NCBI GenBank assembly: GCA_016184365.1
Contig: JACPCW010000094.1
Span: 1 to 61,885 of the forward strand
Direction: 5' to 3'
From: Candidatus Rokuibacteriota bacterium
Lineage (GTDB): Bacteria > Methylomirabilota > Methylomirabilia > Rokubacteriales > CSP1-6
DNA length: 61,885 nucleotides
Part shown: piece after piece, positions 48,815-61,885 of the stretch
Position numbering within the stretch: the stretch's first letter is position 1
Layout of the letters: every line of letters begins with the position of its first letter
Made by a program: the position numbers and the translations under genes
The notes under the pieces: generated by a model
The model's database searches: none
Seen by the model: only the letters and a program-made list of their open reading frames with translations
What the model was told of the DNA's origin: nothing

Positions 48815-49033
48815 TCAGTCCCGACGCGGCCGGAGCGGCGGCGGATCGTAGCCTCCTCGATGAAATGGGTGGCAGCACGCCACGCGGCGGACGGCGAGCC
48901 ATCCGCCTCGCAGCACACCGTGCTCGGCGATCGCCACCCGTGCGTACTCCGAACACGTCGGCGCGAACCGGCACGCCGCGGGCAGGAGAGGGGAGATCCA
49001 CCGCTGGTAGCCGCTGATGGCCACGACGGCCAT
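48815..49033 (-). CDS. yidD: Membrane protein insertion efficiency factor YidD
   Basis: 72 residues: [53 protein letters not shown]. These are the hallmark cysteines and HPF-GGYDPP of YidD. It lies two bases before yidC in the usual rnpA-yidD-yidC order. Confidence 0.95.
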   Translation of the reverse strand: MAVVAISGYQRWISPLLPAACRFAPTCSEYARVAIAEHGVLRGGWLAVRRVACCHPFHRGGYDPPPLRPRRD

Positions 49034-49060
49034 GCGGGTCGCCCACGCTACGACGTCCGT

Positions 49061-49402
49061 TTACCGCCCCGGAATTCCGCCGAGAGCATCCCGCATCTCG
49101 GCGACGAGATCGTTGAAGTCCACGGCCATCGCCCGCGGCCGTCCGATGATCACCAGAGCGACCTGATCGGGCGCGGCGTCACGCGACCGCCGATACGCTT
49201 CGCGAAGCCGACGTCGCACCCGATTGCGCTTGACCGACCCGCGCAGCTGCCGACTGACGGTAAACCCGGCTTGCCGCGCGGCATCCGTCGCTCGCCAGAG
49301 CACGATCAGGGAAGGCCGATCGACTCGCTTGCCCTGCTGGAAGAGCGCCTGGAAATCGGCGCCCCGTGTCAACCGCTCGCGTCGAGAGAGCCGCCCGCTC
49401 AG
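49061..49402 (-). CDS. rnpA: Ribonuclease P protein component
   Basis: 103-113 residues. Family motif [15 protein letters not shown] and [14 protein letters not shown]. The usual N-terminal RRERL-R--DFQ block ([20 protein letters not shown]) starts before the only canonical start (TTG 49372), so translation may begin at the CTG at 49400-49402, which overlaps the rpmH stop as CTGA. It binds the RNase P RNA that matures tRNA 5' ends. Confidence 0.92.
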   Translation of the reverse strand: MSGRLSRRERLTRGADFQALFQQGKRVDRPSLIVLWRATDAARQAGFTVSRQLRGSVKRNRVRRRLREAYRRSRDAAPDQVALVIIGRPRAMAVDFNDLVAEMRDALGGIPGR

Positions 49403-49533
49403 ACCGCCAGCCGTTTGCGCCCCTTCGCCCGTCGTCGTTTCAGCGTCTTGCGGCCGCCCGGCGTCTTCATTCGCTCGCGGAATCCGTGCGTCTTCGCACG
49501 ACGGCGCCGGTTCGGCTGATAGGTCCGCTTCAT
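49399..49533 (-). CDS. rpmH: 50S ribosomal protein L34
   Basis: 44 residues from ATG 49533, beginning [20 protein letters not shown] and ending [13 protein letters not shown]. It is the canonical bL34 next to the origin and the first gene of rpmH-rnpA-yidD-yidC. Its stop overlaps a possible CTG start of rnpA. Confidence 0.97.
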   Translation of the reverse strand: MKRTYQPNRRRRAKTHGFRERMKTPGGRKTLKRRRAKGRKRLAV

Positions 49534-49751
49534 TCTGTCGTTCTCCCTGTCGGCTCCAGAGCCGAATCAGTGTAGGCAGCGGTCGAAATCAAGTCAACGA
49601 CCGGTGCCCGTGGGTGCCGGAGGCTTCGCGCTTGCGGCCCGGTTTCAGCGTGTGCTAACTTGCCGGCCATCCCCTCTTGGGCGCTTTGTGAGGTGCCGTG
49701 TCTCGATGTACGTGCTGTCCCGCATGTTCCCGCCATTTCAAGCCGATTTGC

Positions 49752-49771
49752 TATCCACAGCTGTGGATAAC
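49752..49771. promoter_or_regulatory. Inverted pair of DnaA boxes upstream of dnaA
   Basis: CTATCCACA (49752-49760) and TGTGGATAA (49763-49771) face each other across two bases; the second is a perfect TTATCCACA on the minus strand and the first has one mismatch. They lie 30 bases before dnaA, within the 266-bp rpmH-dnaA gap. They may serve dnaA autoregulation and be part of oriC. I see no AT-rich unwinding element in the gap and only isolated weak boxes elsewhere (for example near 51221 after dnaA). Confidence 0.65.
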
Positions 49772-49800
49772 CCTGTGCGTAACTGCCGAGGAGCCTGCCT

Positions 49801-51132
49801 GTGCTCGATAGCCTCTGGAGACGCCTGCTCGGTACTCTCTCCGAGAAGCTTCCGGCCTCGATTCTCGAGTCGTGGATTCATCCGTGCCGCCTGGTTGCCG
49901 TCGAAGGCGATCATCTGACGATCGCTGCGCCGAACTCGTTCTCGCGCGACTGGCTCACGCAGCACTATCTCGACGCGCTCACATCGGCGGGGCGCGACGT
50001 GATCGGCGGCGAGCCCAAAGTCACGCTCGTCGTCGACGACCGTCCGGCCCCCGCGGTCACCATCGCGACGTCGGCGCCGATGATGCCGCCGCCGCGGGCG
50101 ACGACACGGAACCCGGAAGGTCTCAACCCCCGCTACACCTTCGACAGCTTCGTCGTGGGCTCGTCGAACCAGTTCGCGCAGGCGGCCTGCCAGGCGGTCG
50201 CGGAGCTCCCGTCGCGCGCGTACAACCCGCTCTTCATCTACGGCGGTGTCGGTCTCGGCAAGACGCACCTGCTGCATGCCGTCGGGTACCAGGCCTTCCG
50301 CCTGTTCCCGGGCATGACCGTCATGTATCTCTCCTCCGAGCGCTTCACGAACGAGCTGATCAATGCGATCCGGTACGACCGCACGGCGGAATTCCGGAAT
50401 CGCTATCGCACGATCGACCTGCTCCTGATCGACGACATCCAGTTCATCTCGGGCAAGGAGCGGACGCAGGAGGAGTTCTTCCACACGTTCAACGATCTCT
50501 ACGAGTCCCGGAAACAGATCATCGTCTCGAGCGACTGCCCGCCGAAGGACATCCCGGAGATCGAAGAGCGGCTGCGGTCGCGATTCGAGTGGGGTCTCAT
50601 CGCCGACATCCAGCCGCCGGACTTCGAGACGCGCGTCGCGATCTTGAAGAAGAAGGCCGCGCAGGAGCGGGTCATCCTCGCGGACGACGTCGCGTACCTG
50701 ATCGCGAGCCGGATCCGCTCGAACATCCGGGAGCTCGAAGGCTCGCTCACCCGGATGATCGCGTTCTGCGCGCTCACCGGTCGGGAGATGAGCGTCGATC
50801 TCGCGCAGGAAGTGCTGGGCGAGCTCTGGGGCGAGGAAGAGAAGGTCATCACCATCGAGCAGATCCAGCGCAAGGTGGCGGACTTCTTCGGCGTCACCGT
50901 GACGGATCTGAAAGCGAAGAACCGCACCAAGGCGGTCGCCCTTCCGCGCCAGGTCGCCATGTACCTCGCGCGTCAGCTCACCCACTCGTCGCTCGCCGAG
51001 GTCGGCCGCGCCTTCGGCGGCAAGGACCACACGACCGTCCTGCACGCGGTGGAAAAGATCGGGTCGCTCCTCGCAGAAGACGCCAAGTTGAAGAAGAGCG
51101 TCGAGGGACTTATCCAGGCGATCAAACTGTGA
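49801..51132 (+). CDS. dnaA: Chromosomal replication initiator DnaA
   Basis: 443 residues from GTG 49801 (GAGGAG eight bases upstream). Domain I 1-75; AAA+ with Walker A GGVGLGKTHLLHAVG (near 150), Walker B LLLIDDIQFISGKE, and FEWGLIADIQPPD; domain IV with DLKAKNRTKAVALPRQVAMY and the DnaA signature GGKDHTTVLHAVEKI. It binds DnaA boxes and opens the origin. Confidence 0.98.
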   Translation: MLDSLWRRLLGTLSEKLPASILESWIHPCRLVAVEGDHLTIAAPNSFSRDWLTQHYLDALTSAGRDVIGGEPKVTLVVDDRPAPAVTIATSAPMMPPPRATTRNPEGLNPRYTFDSFVVGSSNQFAQAACQAVAELPSRAYNPLFIYGGVGLGKTHLLHAVGYQAFRLFPGMTVMYLSSERFTNELINAIRYDRTAEFRNRYRTIDLLLIDDIQFISGKERTQEEFFHTFNDLYESRKQIIVSSDCPPKDIPEIEERLRSRFEWGLIADIQPPDFETRVAILKKKAAQERVILADDVAYLIASRIRSNIRELEGSLTRMIAFCALTGREMSVDLAQEVLGELWGEEEKVITIEQIQRKVADFFGVTVTDLKAKNRTKAVALPRQVAMYLARQLTHSSLAEVGRAFGGKDHTTVLHAVEKIGSLLAEDAKLKKSVEGLIQAIKL

Positions 51133-51297
51133 TCCACGGCTCTTCCCGGCCTCTCCACCGGTTGTCCCCCGCGGACACCGTGTCGCTTGGCGAACGACCA
51201 TCAGCACTTGTGCGTCTTCCGTGCTATCCACGGCGCTCGACGGCTCGTACGACTACGAAGTTTCCTCTCTCTCCCTACCAAAGCAATGGAGAAGCTC

Positions 51298-52392
51298 ATG
51301 GAAGTCATCCTCGACCGTGATCAATTCCTCAAGGGCCTGCAGATGGTCCAGAACATCGTGGAGCCTCGGCAGACGCTGCCGATCCTCGCGAACGTGCTGG
51401 TCCAGGCCGACGGTGACGTCATTCACCTGACGGCCACGGACCTCGAGGTCGGAGCGCGCGTGTCGGTTCCCGCGCGCGTGCCCGGAAAGGGCGCGGTCAC
51501 GGTGTCGGCACGGAAGCTCGTCGAAATCGTCAAGGAGCTTCCGGCCGCTGCGCTCGCGCTGAAGGTCGGAGAGAACGCCGCGGTCAGCATTCGCTGCGGC
51601 GGCGCGTCGTACAAGCTCGTCGGGCTCGCATCGGATGACTTTCCGCCCGTCGTCCCGGCGTCGCCGCGCGCGTGGATCACGCTCGACGCCAGGCAGCTGC
51701 GCGACATGCTCGCGCGCACGAGCTTCGCGATCTCGCACGACGAGACGCGCTATGCCCTGAACGGCATCCTGTTCGTCGTCCAGGAGAAGGAGCTGCGCCT
51801 CGTGGCGACGGACGGCCATCGGCTCGCGATGGCGCGCACGGCGCTCGCGCAGCCGGCGGATCCGGTCACGGGCATCGTTCCACGCAAGGCCGCGACGGAG
51901 ATCGGTCGCGTGCTCGGCGCCGGCGAGGAAGTCCAGATCGCGATCACGGACAACCAGTTCGTGCTCCAGATGCCGAACTTCGTGATGACCGCACGACTCA
52001 TCGAAGGACAGTTTCCGAATTACGACGCGGTCATTCCGAAATCGCATCCGATCAAGCTTGCGCTCAATCGCGCCGCGCTGACCTCGGCGGTACGTCGCGT
52101 CGCGGTCATGGCCGACGACCGCAACAAGCCGGTGCGGTTCGTGCTGACGCCCGGACAGCTCCAGCTGGCCGCGTCCAGCCACGAGGCCGGCGAGGCCGAG
52201 GAGGTCCTGGAGGTCGAGTACACCGGTGGGGAGGTTGCGATAGCCTTCAATAGCCGCTATGTACTCGACTCGATATCACCCATAGAGGGTGACCAGGTGA
52301 TTATCGAGCTCAAGGACAGTCTGAGCCCCGGCGTGGTCCGTCAGGCGACCGACGATGGGTACCGCTGTGTTATAATGCCGATGCGGATTTGA
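51298..52392 (+). CDS. dnaN: DNA polymerase III beta sliding clamp
   Basis: 364 residues from ATG 51298, chosen over ATG 51286 because GGAGAAG precedes it at proper spacing. Three clamp domains: EVILDRDQFLKGLQMVQNIV, ISHDETRYALNGILF with LVATDGHRLAMA, and the C-terminal GYRCVIMPMRI. It tethers polymerase to DNA. A 165-bp gap separates it from dnaA. Confidence 0.97.
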   Translation: MEVILDRDQFLKGLQMVQNIVEPRQTLPILANVLVQADGDVIHLTATDLEVGARVSVPARVPGKGAVTVSARKLVEIVKELPAAALALKVGENAAVSIRCGGASYKLVGLASDDFPPVVPASPRAWITLDARQLRDMLARTSFAISHDETRYALNGILFVVQEKELRLVATDGHRLAMARTALAQPADPVTGIVPRKAATEIGRVLGAGEEVQIAITDNQFVLQMPNFVMTARLIEGQFPNYDAVIPKSHPIKLALNRAALTSAVRRVAVMADDRNKPVRFVLTPGQLQLAASSHEAGEAEEVLEVEYTGGEVAIAFNSRYVLDSISPIEGDQVIIELKDSLSPGVVRQATDDGYRCVIMPMRI

Positions 52393-52428
52393 CGAGGGTT
52401 TTAGCCTGAAAAATGGGAGCCTTAGAGG

Positions 52429-55865
<3,437 letters not shown>

Positions 55866-56012
55866 CGACGCCGGCCGTCGGCCGCGCGTGCGGAGCCACG
55901 AGGGTGGAGGACGCCCACCTGCGGCTCGAGCCGGCCTCGCGGACCCCGCGACAAAAGATCGACGCGAATAACGACGAGCGCGAAGCAAGTCGCCAACCAG
56001 CGTAGGAGCTTC

Positions 56013-58450
<2,438 letters not shown>

Positions 58451-58451
<1 letters not shown>

Positions 58452-58473
58452 CGCGGGCGGGCCTCGCCCGCGC
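58451..58473. terminator. GC hairpin after gyrA
   Basis: Perfect 9-bp stem GCGCGGGCG / CGCCCGCGC with loop GGCCT, starting at the last base of the gyrA stop. No T-run follows. It is similar in sequence to the hairpin at 42427-42445, so it may be a dispersed element that also stabilises or ends the gyrA transcript. Confidence 0.55.
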
Positions 58474-58487
58474 CACGGCGAAGACTC

Positions 58488-59792
58488 TTGCTAGACATCA
58501 ATCTCCTCCGCGAAGACTCACAAGCCGTAGCGCGGGCGCTTGCCGATAAGGGCGACGCCAAGGCCGTGCAAGAGACCATCGGCATCGTCCTCATGATGGA
58601 CGGCAAGCGAAGGCAGGTGCTTCAGCACACGGAGAATCTGAAAGCTGAACGCAACCGATCGTCCGAGGAGATCGGAAAGGCTAAGCGCCGCGGTGAGGAC
58701 GCCCCTGAACAAATGACGCGCATGAGGGAGGTATCCGATCACGTAAAGCAGCTAGACGCCGATCTCAAAGAGATGGGCGCGCAGATTCTGCACTTGCTTC
58801 AGGAGTTACCGAATCTGCCGCATCCGTCCGTCCCGGCCGGCAAGTCCGACGCCGACAACGTCGAGGTGCGCCGCTGGGGCACGCCCCGCGAGTTCCCGTT
58901 CGCGCCCAGGCCGCACGAGGAAGTCGGCGAAGCGCTCGGCATGCTCGACATGGAACGGGCCGCGCGCATCGCGAAGTCGCGCTTCGCGGTGATGTGGGGC
59001 CCGCTCTCGCGCCTGTCGCGCGCGCTCGCCCAGTTCATGCTCGACCTGCACACGCGCGAGCACGGCTACACCGAGCTCTGGGTGCCGCAGATGGTGAGCG
59101 CCGAGACGATGCTCCGGACCGGCCAGCTTCCGAAGTTCGAGGACAGCCTGTTCAAAACGGTGGAAGCGGACGAGGGCCGGACGCTCTATCTGATCCCGAC
59201 GGCCGAAGTGCCGCTGAGCGCCCTCCACGCCGGCGAGATGCTCACCGAAGCGACGCTGCCCCGGCGCTACACCGCGTTCACGCCGTGCTACCGGCGCGAG
59301 GCCGGCACGTACGGCAAGGACATGAAGGGGATCTTCCGCAATCACCAGTTCGACAAGGTCGAGCTCGTGAAGATCGCGACACCCGCCACCGCGTTCGACG
59401 AGCTGGAGTCGATGGTGCAGAACGCGCAGACCGTGCTGGAGCGGCTCGCGCTGCCGTACCGCGTCGTCGAGCGCTGCATCGGCGATCTCGGCTTCAGCGC
59501 GGAGAAGGGCTACGACGTCGAGGTGTGGCTGCCGGGCCAGGGGAAGTACCGCGAGATCTCGTCCTGCTCGAGCTACGGCGCGTTCGGCGGGCGCCGCGGC
59601 GACATCCGCTATCGGCCCGCCGGCGGCGGGCGCCCGGAATTCTGCGCGACGCTGAACGGCTCGGGCCTGGCCGTCGGCCGCACCATCGTCGCCGTGCTGG
59701 AGAACTATCAGGAAGCCGACGGCACCGTGCGCATCCCCGAGGCGCTCGGGCCGTACATGGCCGGCATCGACCGGCTCACCCCGCGACGCTGA
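58488..59792 (+). CDS. serS: Seryl-tRNA synthetase
   Basis: 434 residues from TTG 58488, giving the usual LDINLLREDSQ start. N-terminal coiled-coil arm (about 30-110, EIGKAKRRGEDAPEQM), then the class II core: motif 2 FTPCYRREAGTYGKDMKGI and motif 3 NGSGLAVGRTIVAVLENYQ. It charges tRNA-Ser. The arm-coding DNA (58488-58800) is noticeably less GC-biased than the rest of the gene. Confidence 0.97.
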   Translation: MLDINLLREDSQAVARALADKGDAKAVQETIGIVLMMDGKRRQVLQHTENLKAERNRSSEEIGKAKRRGEDAPEQMTRMREVSDHVKQLDADLKEMGAQILHLLQELPNLPHPSVPAGKSDADNVEVRRWGTPREFPFAPRPHEEVGEALGMLDMERAARIAKSRFAVMWGPLSRLSRALAQFMLDLHTREHGYTELWVPQMVSAETMLRTGQLPKFEDSLFKTVEADEGRTLYLIPTAEVPLSALHAGEMLTEATLPRRYTAFTPCYRREAGTYGKDMKGIFRNHQFDKVELVKIATPATAFDELESMVQNAQTVLERLALPYRVVERCIGDLGFSAEKGYDVEVWLPGQGKYREISSCSSYGAFGGRRGDIRYRPAGGGRPEFCATLNGSGLAVGRTIVAVLENYQEADGTVRIPEALGPYMAGIDRLTPRR

Positions 59793-59808
59793 AGCACCTG
59801 GCCGCCTG

Positions 59809-61422
59809 ATGCCGTCCTGGTCGCGCGCGCGGGCCTACGCGCCGCTGATCCTCCTGCTCCCCGTGCTCACGGCGCTCGATCGTCCCGTGATGATCGACGA
59901 CACGCTCTTCCTGAAGGCCGCGACGCAGATTCTCCGCGACCCGCTGCGGCCCTACGACTTCATCGTCAACTGGTACGGCTGGCCGGAGCTCTTCTGGGAC
60001 GTCTTCAAGAATCCGCCGGTCGAGGCGTACTGGCTCGCGGCCGCGCGCCTGCTCGGCGCGCGAACCGAGATCGCGCTGCATCTGGCCGTGCTGCCGTTCG
60101 CGCTGCTCGCCGTGCTCGGCGGCGTGCGGCTGGCGCGCCGGTTCGTCGACGACAGCGCATGGGCGACCGCGGTGTGGGTGGCGTCGCCGGCGTTTCTCGT
60201 CGCGACGGCCACGCTGATGGCGGACGTCGCCGCGCTGGCGTGCAGTGTCTGGGGCCTCGCGCTGTGGATCGAAGGCACCGATCGGGATTCGCAGCGCCTG
60301 CGCCGCCTCGGCGCGCTGCTCGCCGGGATGGCGGTCATCGTGAAGTACACGGCGATCCTCGGTGTGGCGGGCGTCATGCTGTATTCGCTCCTCGGCCGCG
60401 AGCGAGGCCGCCGCCTCGACGATCTGTGGGTCGCGTCGCTCCCGGCGTTCGGGTGGGGGCTCCTGACGCTCGGGACGATGGAGCGCGTGCACATGGTGGA
60501 CGCGCTCGTCGTCGCCGGAGGCGGCTTCACGCCGAACCCCGGATGGTTCGGCCACCGGCCCGTGGCGACGCTGACCTTCGTCGCCGGCACCGGAGTCGCG
60601 GTGGCGCTGCTGGCCATCGCCTCGCTGCGCACGCGACGCGACGTGCCGTTCGTCGCGGGCGCGCTCGTGGCCGGCACGATCGCCGCGCTCATCGCTCCAT
60701 CGGTCTGGTCGCCGCGCGCGGTCGCGAGCGGCGCGCGGATCATGGTCGGGATTCTCTCCGCGGCCGGCGCGCTCGTGCTCGCGCAGGCGGCGCGCGAGGC
60801 GACACGCGATCGCGACGGCCGGTTCCTCGCGCTGTGGGCGGCGCTGCACGTCGCCTACCTGTGCCTGTGGTCCTGGACGGTGGCGTCGCGTTTCGTCCTG
60901 CCGCTCCTCGTCCCGGTCGCGCTGCTGCTCGTCCGTGCGGTCGCGCGCGAGCGACCGGTGCTGGCGCGTCGCGTCGTCGTCGGCGCCATCATCGTCTCGT
61001 CGCTCGTCGGGATGGCGGTGCTGCGCGCCGACAGTTTTCCCGGCGAGCTCTACCGGCGCGCATTACCGGACATCGCGTCCCAGGCGCGCGCCGAAGGGCG
61101 CCGCGCGTATTTCGTCGGCGCGTGGGGATTCCAGTACTACGCAGAGCGTCTCGGCTTCGAGCGGCTCGACACGCGGAGCCCGGTGCGCCCGGGCGACCTC
61201 ATCGTCCAGCCCTACTACGCGGCGAACAATCGACTGCCGTTCACCGTCGCGAACCGCGTCCGGCAAGGCGCCGACATTCCGGCGCCCGCGCCGCCCTTCG
61301 ATCTCCACACGATGAACCTGAACGTCGGCGCCGGGTTTCACGCCAGCGCGTTCGGTCCACTGCCGTACGTTCGCGCGCATCTTCCCGCGGAAGGCATCAA
61401 GGTCTGGCTCGTGACGCCGTGA
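59809..61422 (+). CDS. Polytopic membrane protein, GT39/ArnT-like glycosyltransferase
   Basis: 537 residues with about ten membrane helices. The N-terminal helix is followed by an extracytoplasmic loop starting DRPVMIDDTLFLKAATQIL and DPLRPYDFIVNWYGW; the acidic DD pair and the aromatic loop fit the GT-C (PMT/ArnT) fold that uses lipid-linked sugars. A C-terminal soluble part (RRAYFVGAWGFQYYAERLGF) resembles that of related putative membrane transferases. Substrate unknown. It lies 16 bases after serS. Confidence 0.65.
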   Translation: MPSWSRARAYAPLILLLPVLTALDRPVMIDDTLFLKAATQILRDPLRPYDFIVNWYGWPELFWDVFKNPPVEAYWLAAARLLGARTEIALHLAVLPFALLAVLGGVRLARRFVDDSAWATAVWVASPAFLVATATLMADVAALACSVWGLALWIEGTDRDSQRLRRLGALLAGMAVIVKYTAILGVAGVMLYSLLGRERGRRLDDLWVASLPAFGWGLLTLGTMERVHMVDALVVAGGGFTPNPGWFGHRPVATLTFVAGTGVAVALLAIASLRTRRDVPFVAGALVAGTIAALIAPSVWSPRAVASGARIMVGILSAAGALVLAQAAREATRDRDGRFLALWAALHVAYLCLWSWTVASRFVLPLLVPVALLLVRAVARERPVLARRVVVGAIIVSSLVGMAVLRADSFPGELYRRALPDIASQARAEGRRAYFVGAWGFQYYAERLGFERLDTRSPVRPGDLIVQPYYAANNRLPFTVANRVRQGADIPAPAPPFDLHTMNLNVGAGFHASAFGPLPYVRAHLPAEGIKVWLVTP

Positions 61423-61448
61423 GGCGTCTGCTCGCTGAGTGCGATCGG

Positions 61449-61885
61449 TCAAAGCGCGCGGGCGGCGGCGAGCAGCTCCTTTTCGCTGGGAAACCGACCG
61501 AGACCGGCGAGGCCGTCGCCCGCGCCCTCCACGTTCACCCACTGTACGATGCCGTCGCGGTCGATGAGGAACTGTCCCGTCGTCGCGATCTGGCCGAGGT
61601 CGTACGCCTCCTGGTCCGCCGCCGTCCACTCGTAAGGATCGTCGCGACCGATCGCTTCGGCCAGCTCCTTCACCGGCCGCGGTGCCGGAAGGTCGCCGAA
61701 TGGATCGATGACGGCGGACGCCGCGCGTGCTTCCGTCTCCGGAGTGGACGGGAAGCGCGGTAATCCGTAAGCCCGGTGGAGGCTGTGCGTCGGGTCCGCG
61801 ACGATCGGAACCGGCGCCGGCCGCGTCGCGATGTATTTCCGCGCGCGGACGACGGGCGTGGCCACGACACTCAGCACGTTGACAC
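61449..61885 (-). CDS. Peroxiredoxin/AhpC-TSA-like redoxin, 5' end beyond window
   Basis: The visible 3' part encodes about 144 residues: VPIVADPTHSLHRAYGL, an acidic middle, then TTGQFLIDRDGIVQWVNVEG and GRFPSEKELLAAARAL. This is the C-terminal half of an AhpC/TSA-type thioredoxin-fold protein; the DxxHxxxxAYGL and IDRDGIVQW segments are characteristic. The peroxidatic cysteine lies upstream, outside the window. The frame is open to the edge, so it is 5'-truncated. It is convergent with the GT39-like gene. Confidence 0.75.
   Translation of the reverse strand, partial: VNVLSVVATPVVRARKYIATRPAPVPIVADPTHSLHRAYGLPRFPSTPETEARAASAVIDPFGDLPAPRPVKELAEAIGRDDPYEWTAADQEAYDLGQIATTGQFLIDRDGIVQWVNVEGAGDGLAGLGRFPSEKELLAAARAL

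Noticed and set aside
46542..48851. A 769-codon plus-strand frame opposite yidC and rsmG
   Set aside because: Arginine/histidine-rich antisense of conserved genes.

Overview
The window is very GC-rich, densely coded bacterial chromosome that contains the replication-origin neighbourhood (rpmH-rnpA-yidD-yidC-rsmG-parA-parB on one side, dnaA-dnaN-recF-gyrB-gyrA on the other). The gene families (tandem DUF507 genes, a split F-type ATP synthase cluster, BTAD-type regulators, an encapsulin/encapsulated ferritin pair, an amidohydrolase-ABC transporter-acyl ligase operon) fit an uncultivated soil or subsurface lineage such as Methylomirabilota/Ca. Rokubacteria or a deltaproteobacterium-like group. 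This assignment is inference; no rRNA is present to settle it.

Layout. 1-11 kb is an accessory, scarred region. It holds two tandem BTAD/AAA regulators sharing a near-identical 5' end (one frameshifted, one cut by the window edge), a MazEF module, a remnant of a third BTAD-type ATPase, a surface protein with bacterial Ig-like repeats, a DsbA-like thiol oxidoreductase flanked by two orphan copies of its own 3' end, two PIN/ribbon-helix-helix toxin-antitoxin modules, tRNA-Pro and an integrase remnant. 11.3-17.7 kb is one operon: amidohydrolase, a polyamine-type ABC importer (binding protein, ATPase, two permeases) and a frameshifted acyl-CoA ligase, followed by an orphan ligase tail. 17.7-20.5 kb (minus) carries rdgB, rph and an AmiC-type amidase. 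20.6-23.3 kb (plus) carries a membrane CBS protein, a SoxYZ fusion, and an encapsulated-ferritin domain running in a different frame into an encapsulin shell gene. 23.3-28.6 kb (minus) carries an AttH/CrtC-like protein, an FtsX permease and a LolD-like ATPase, then ssrA (tmRNA) and smpB; tRNA-Leu follows on the plus strand.

29.4-32.2 kb looks like a self-contained sigma-54 circuit: an NtrC-type regulator, two back-to-back 20-bp palindromes, a -24/-12 promoter and a PilX-like pilin-family gene. 32.2-34.5 kb holds a Gfo/Idh/MocA oxidoreductase, a GT2 glycosyltransferase and two DUF507 genes. 34.5-37.9 kb is a signalling operon (response regulator, HD-GYP phosphodiesterase, CPBP membrane protein, histidine kinase). 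38.1-43.6 kb is atpFHAGDC without atpB or atpE, and mnmA, parB and parA lead into the origin region.

49.5-61.9 kb holds the paired DnaA boxes, dnaA, dnaN, recF, gyrB, gyrA, serS, a GT39-like membrane protein and the 3' part of a peroxiredoxin-like gene.

Recurring themes are orphan 3' ends of genes (dsbA-like twice, acyl-CoA ligase once, cupredoxin once), apparent single-base frameshifts in conserved genes (BTAD regulator, ligase, EncFtn/encapsulin), and several core genes whose homologous N-terminus lies upstream of any ATG/GTG/TTG. The frameshifts could be sequencing or assembly errors. The orphan tails cannot be explained that way.
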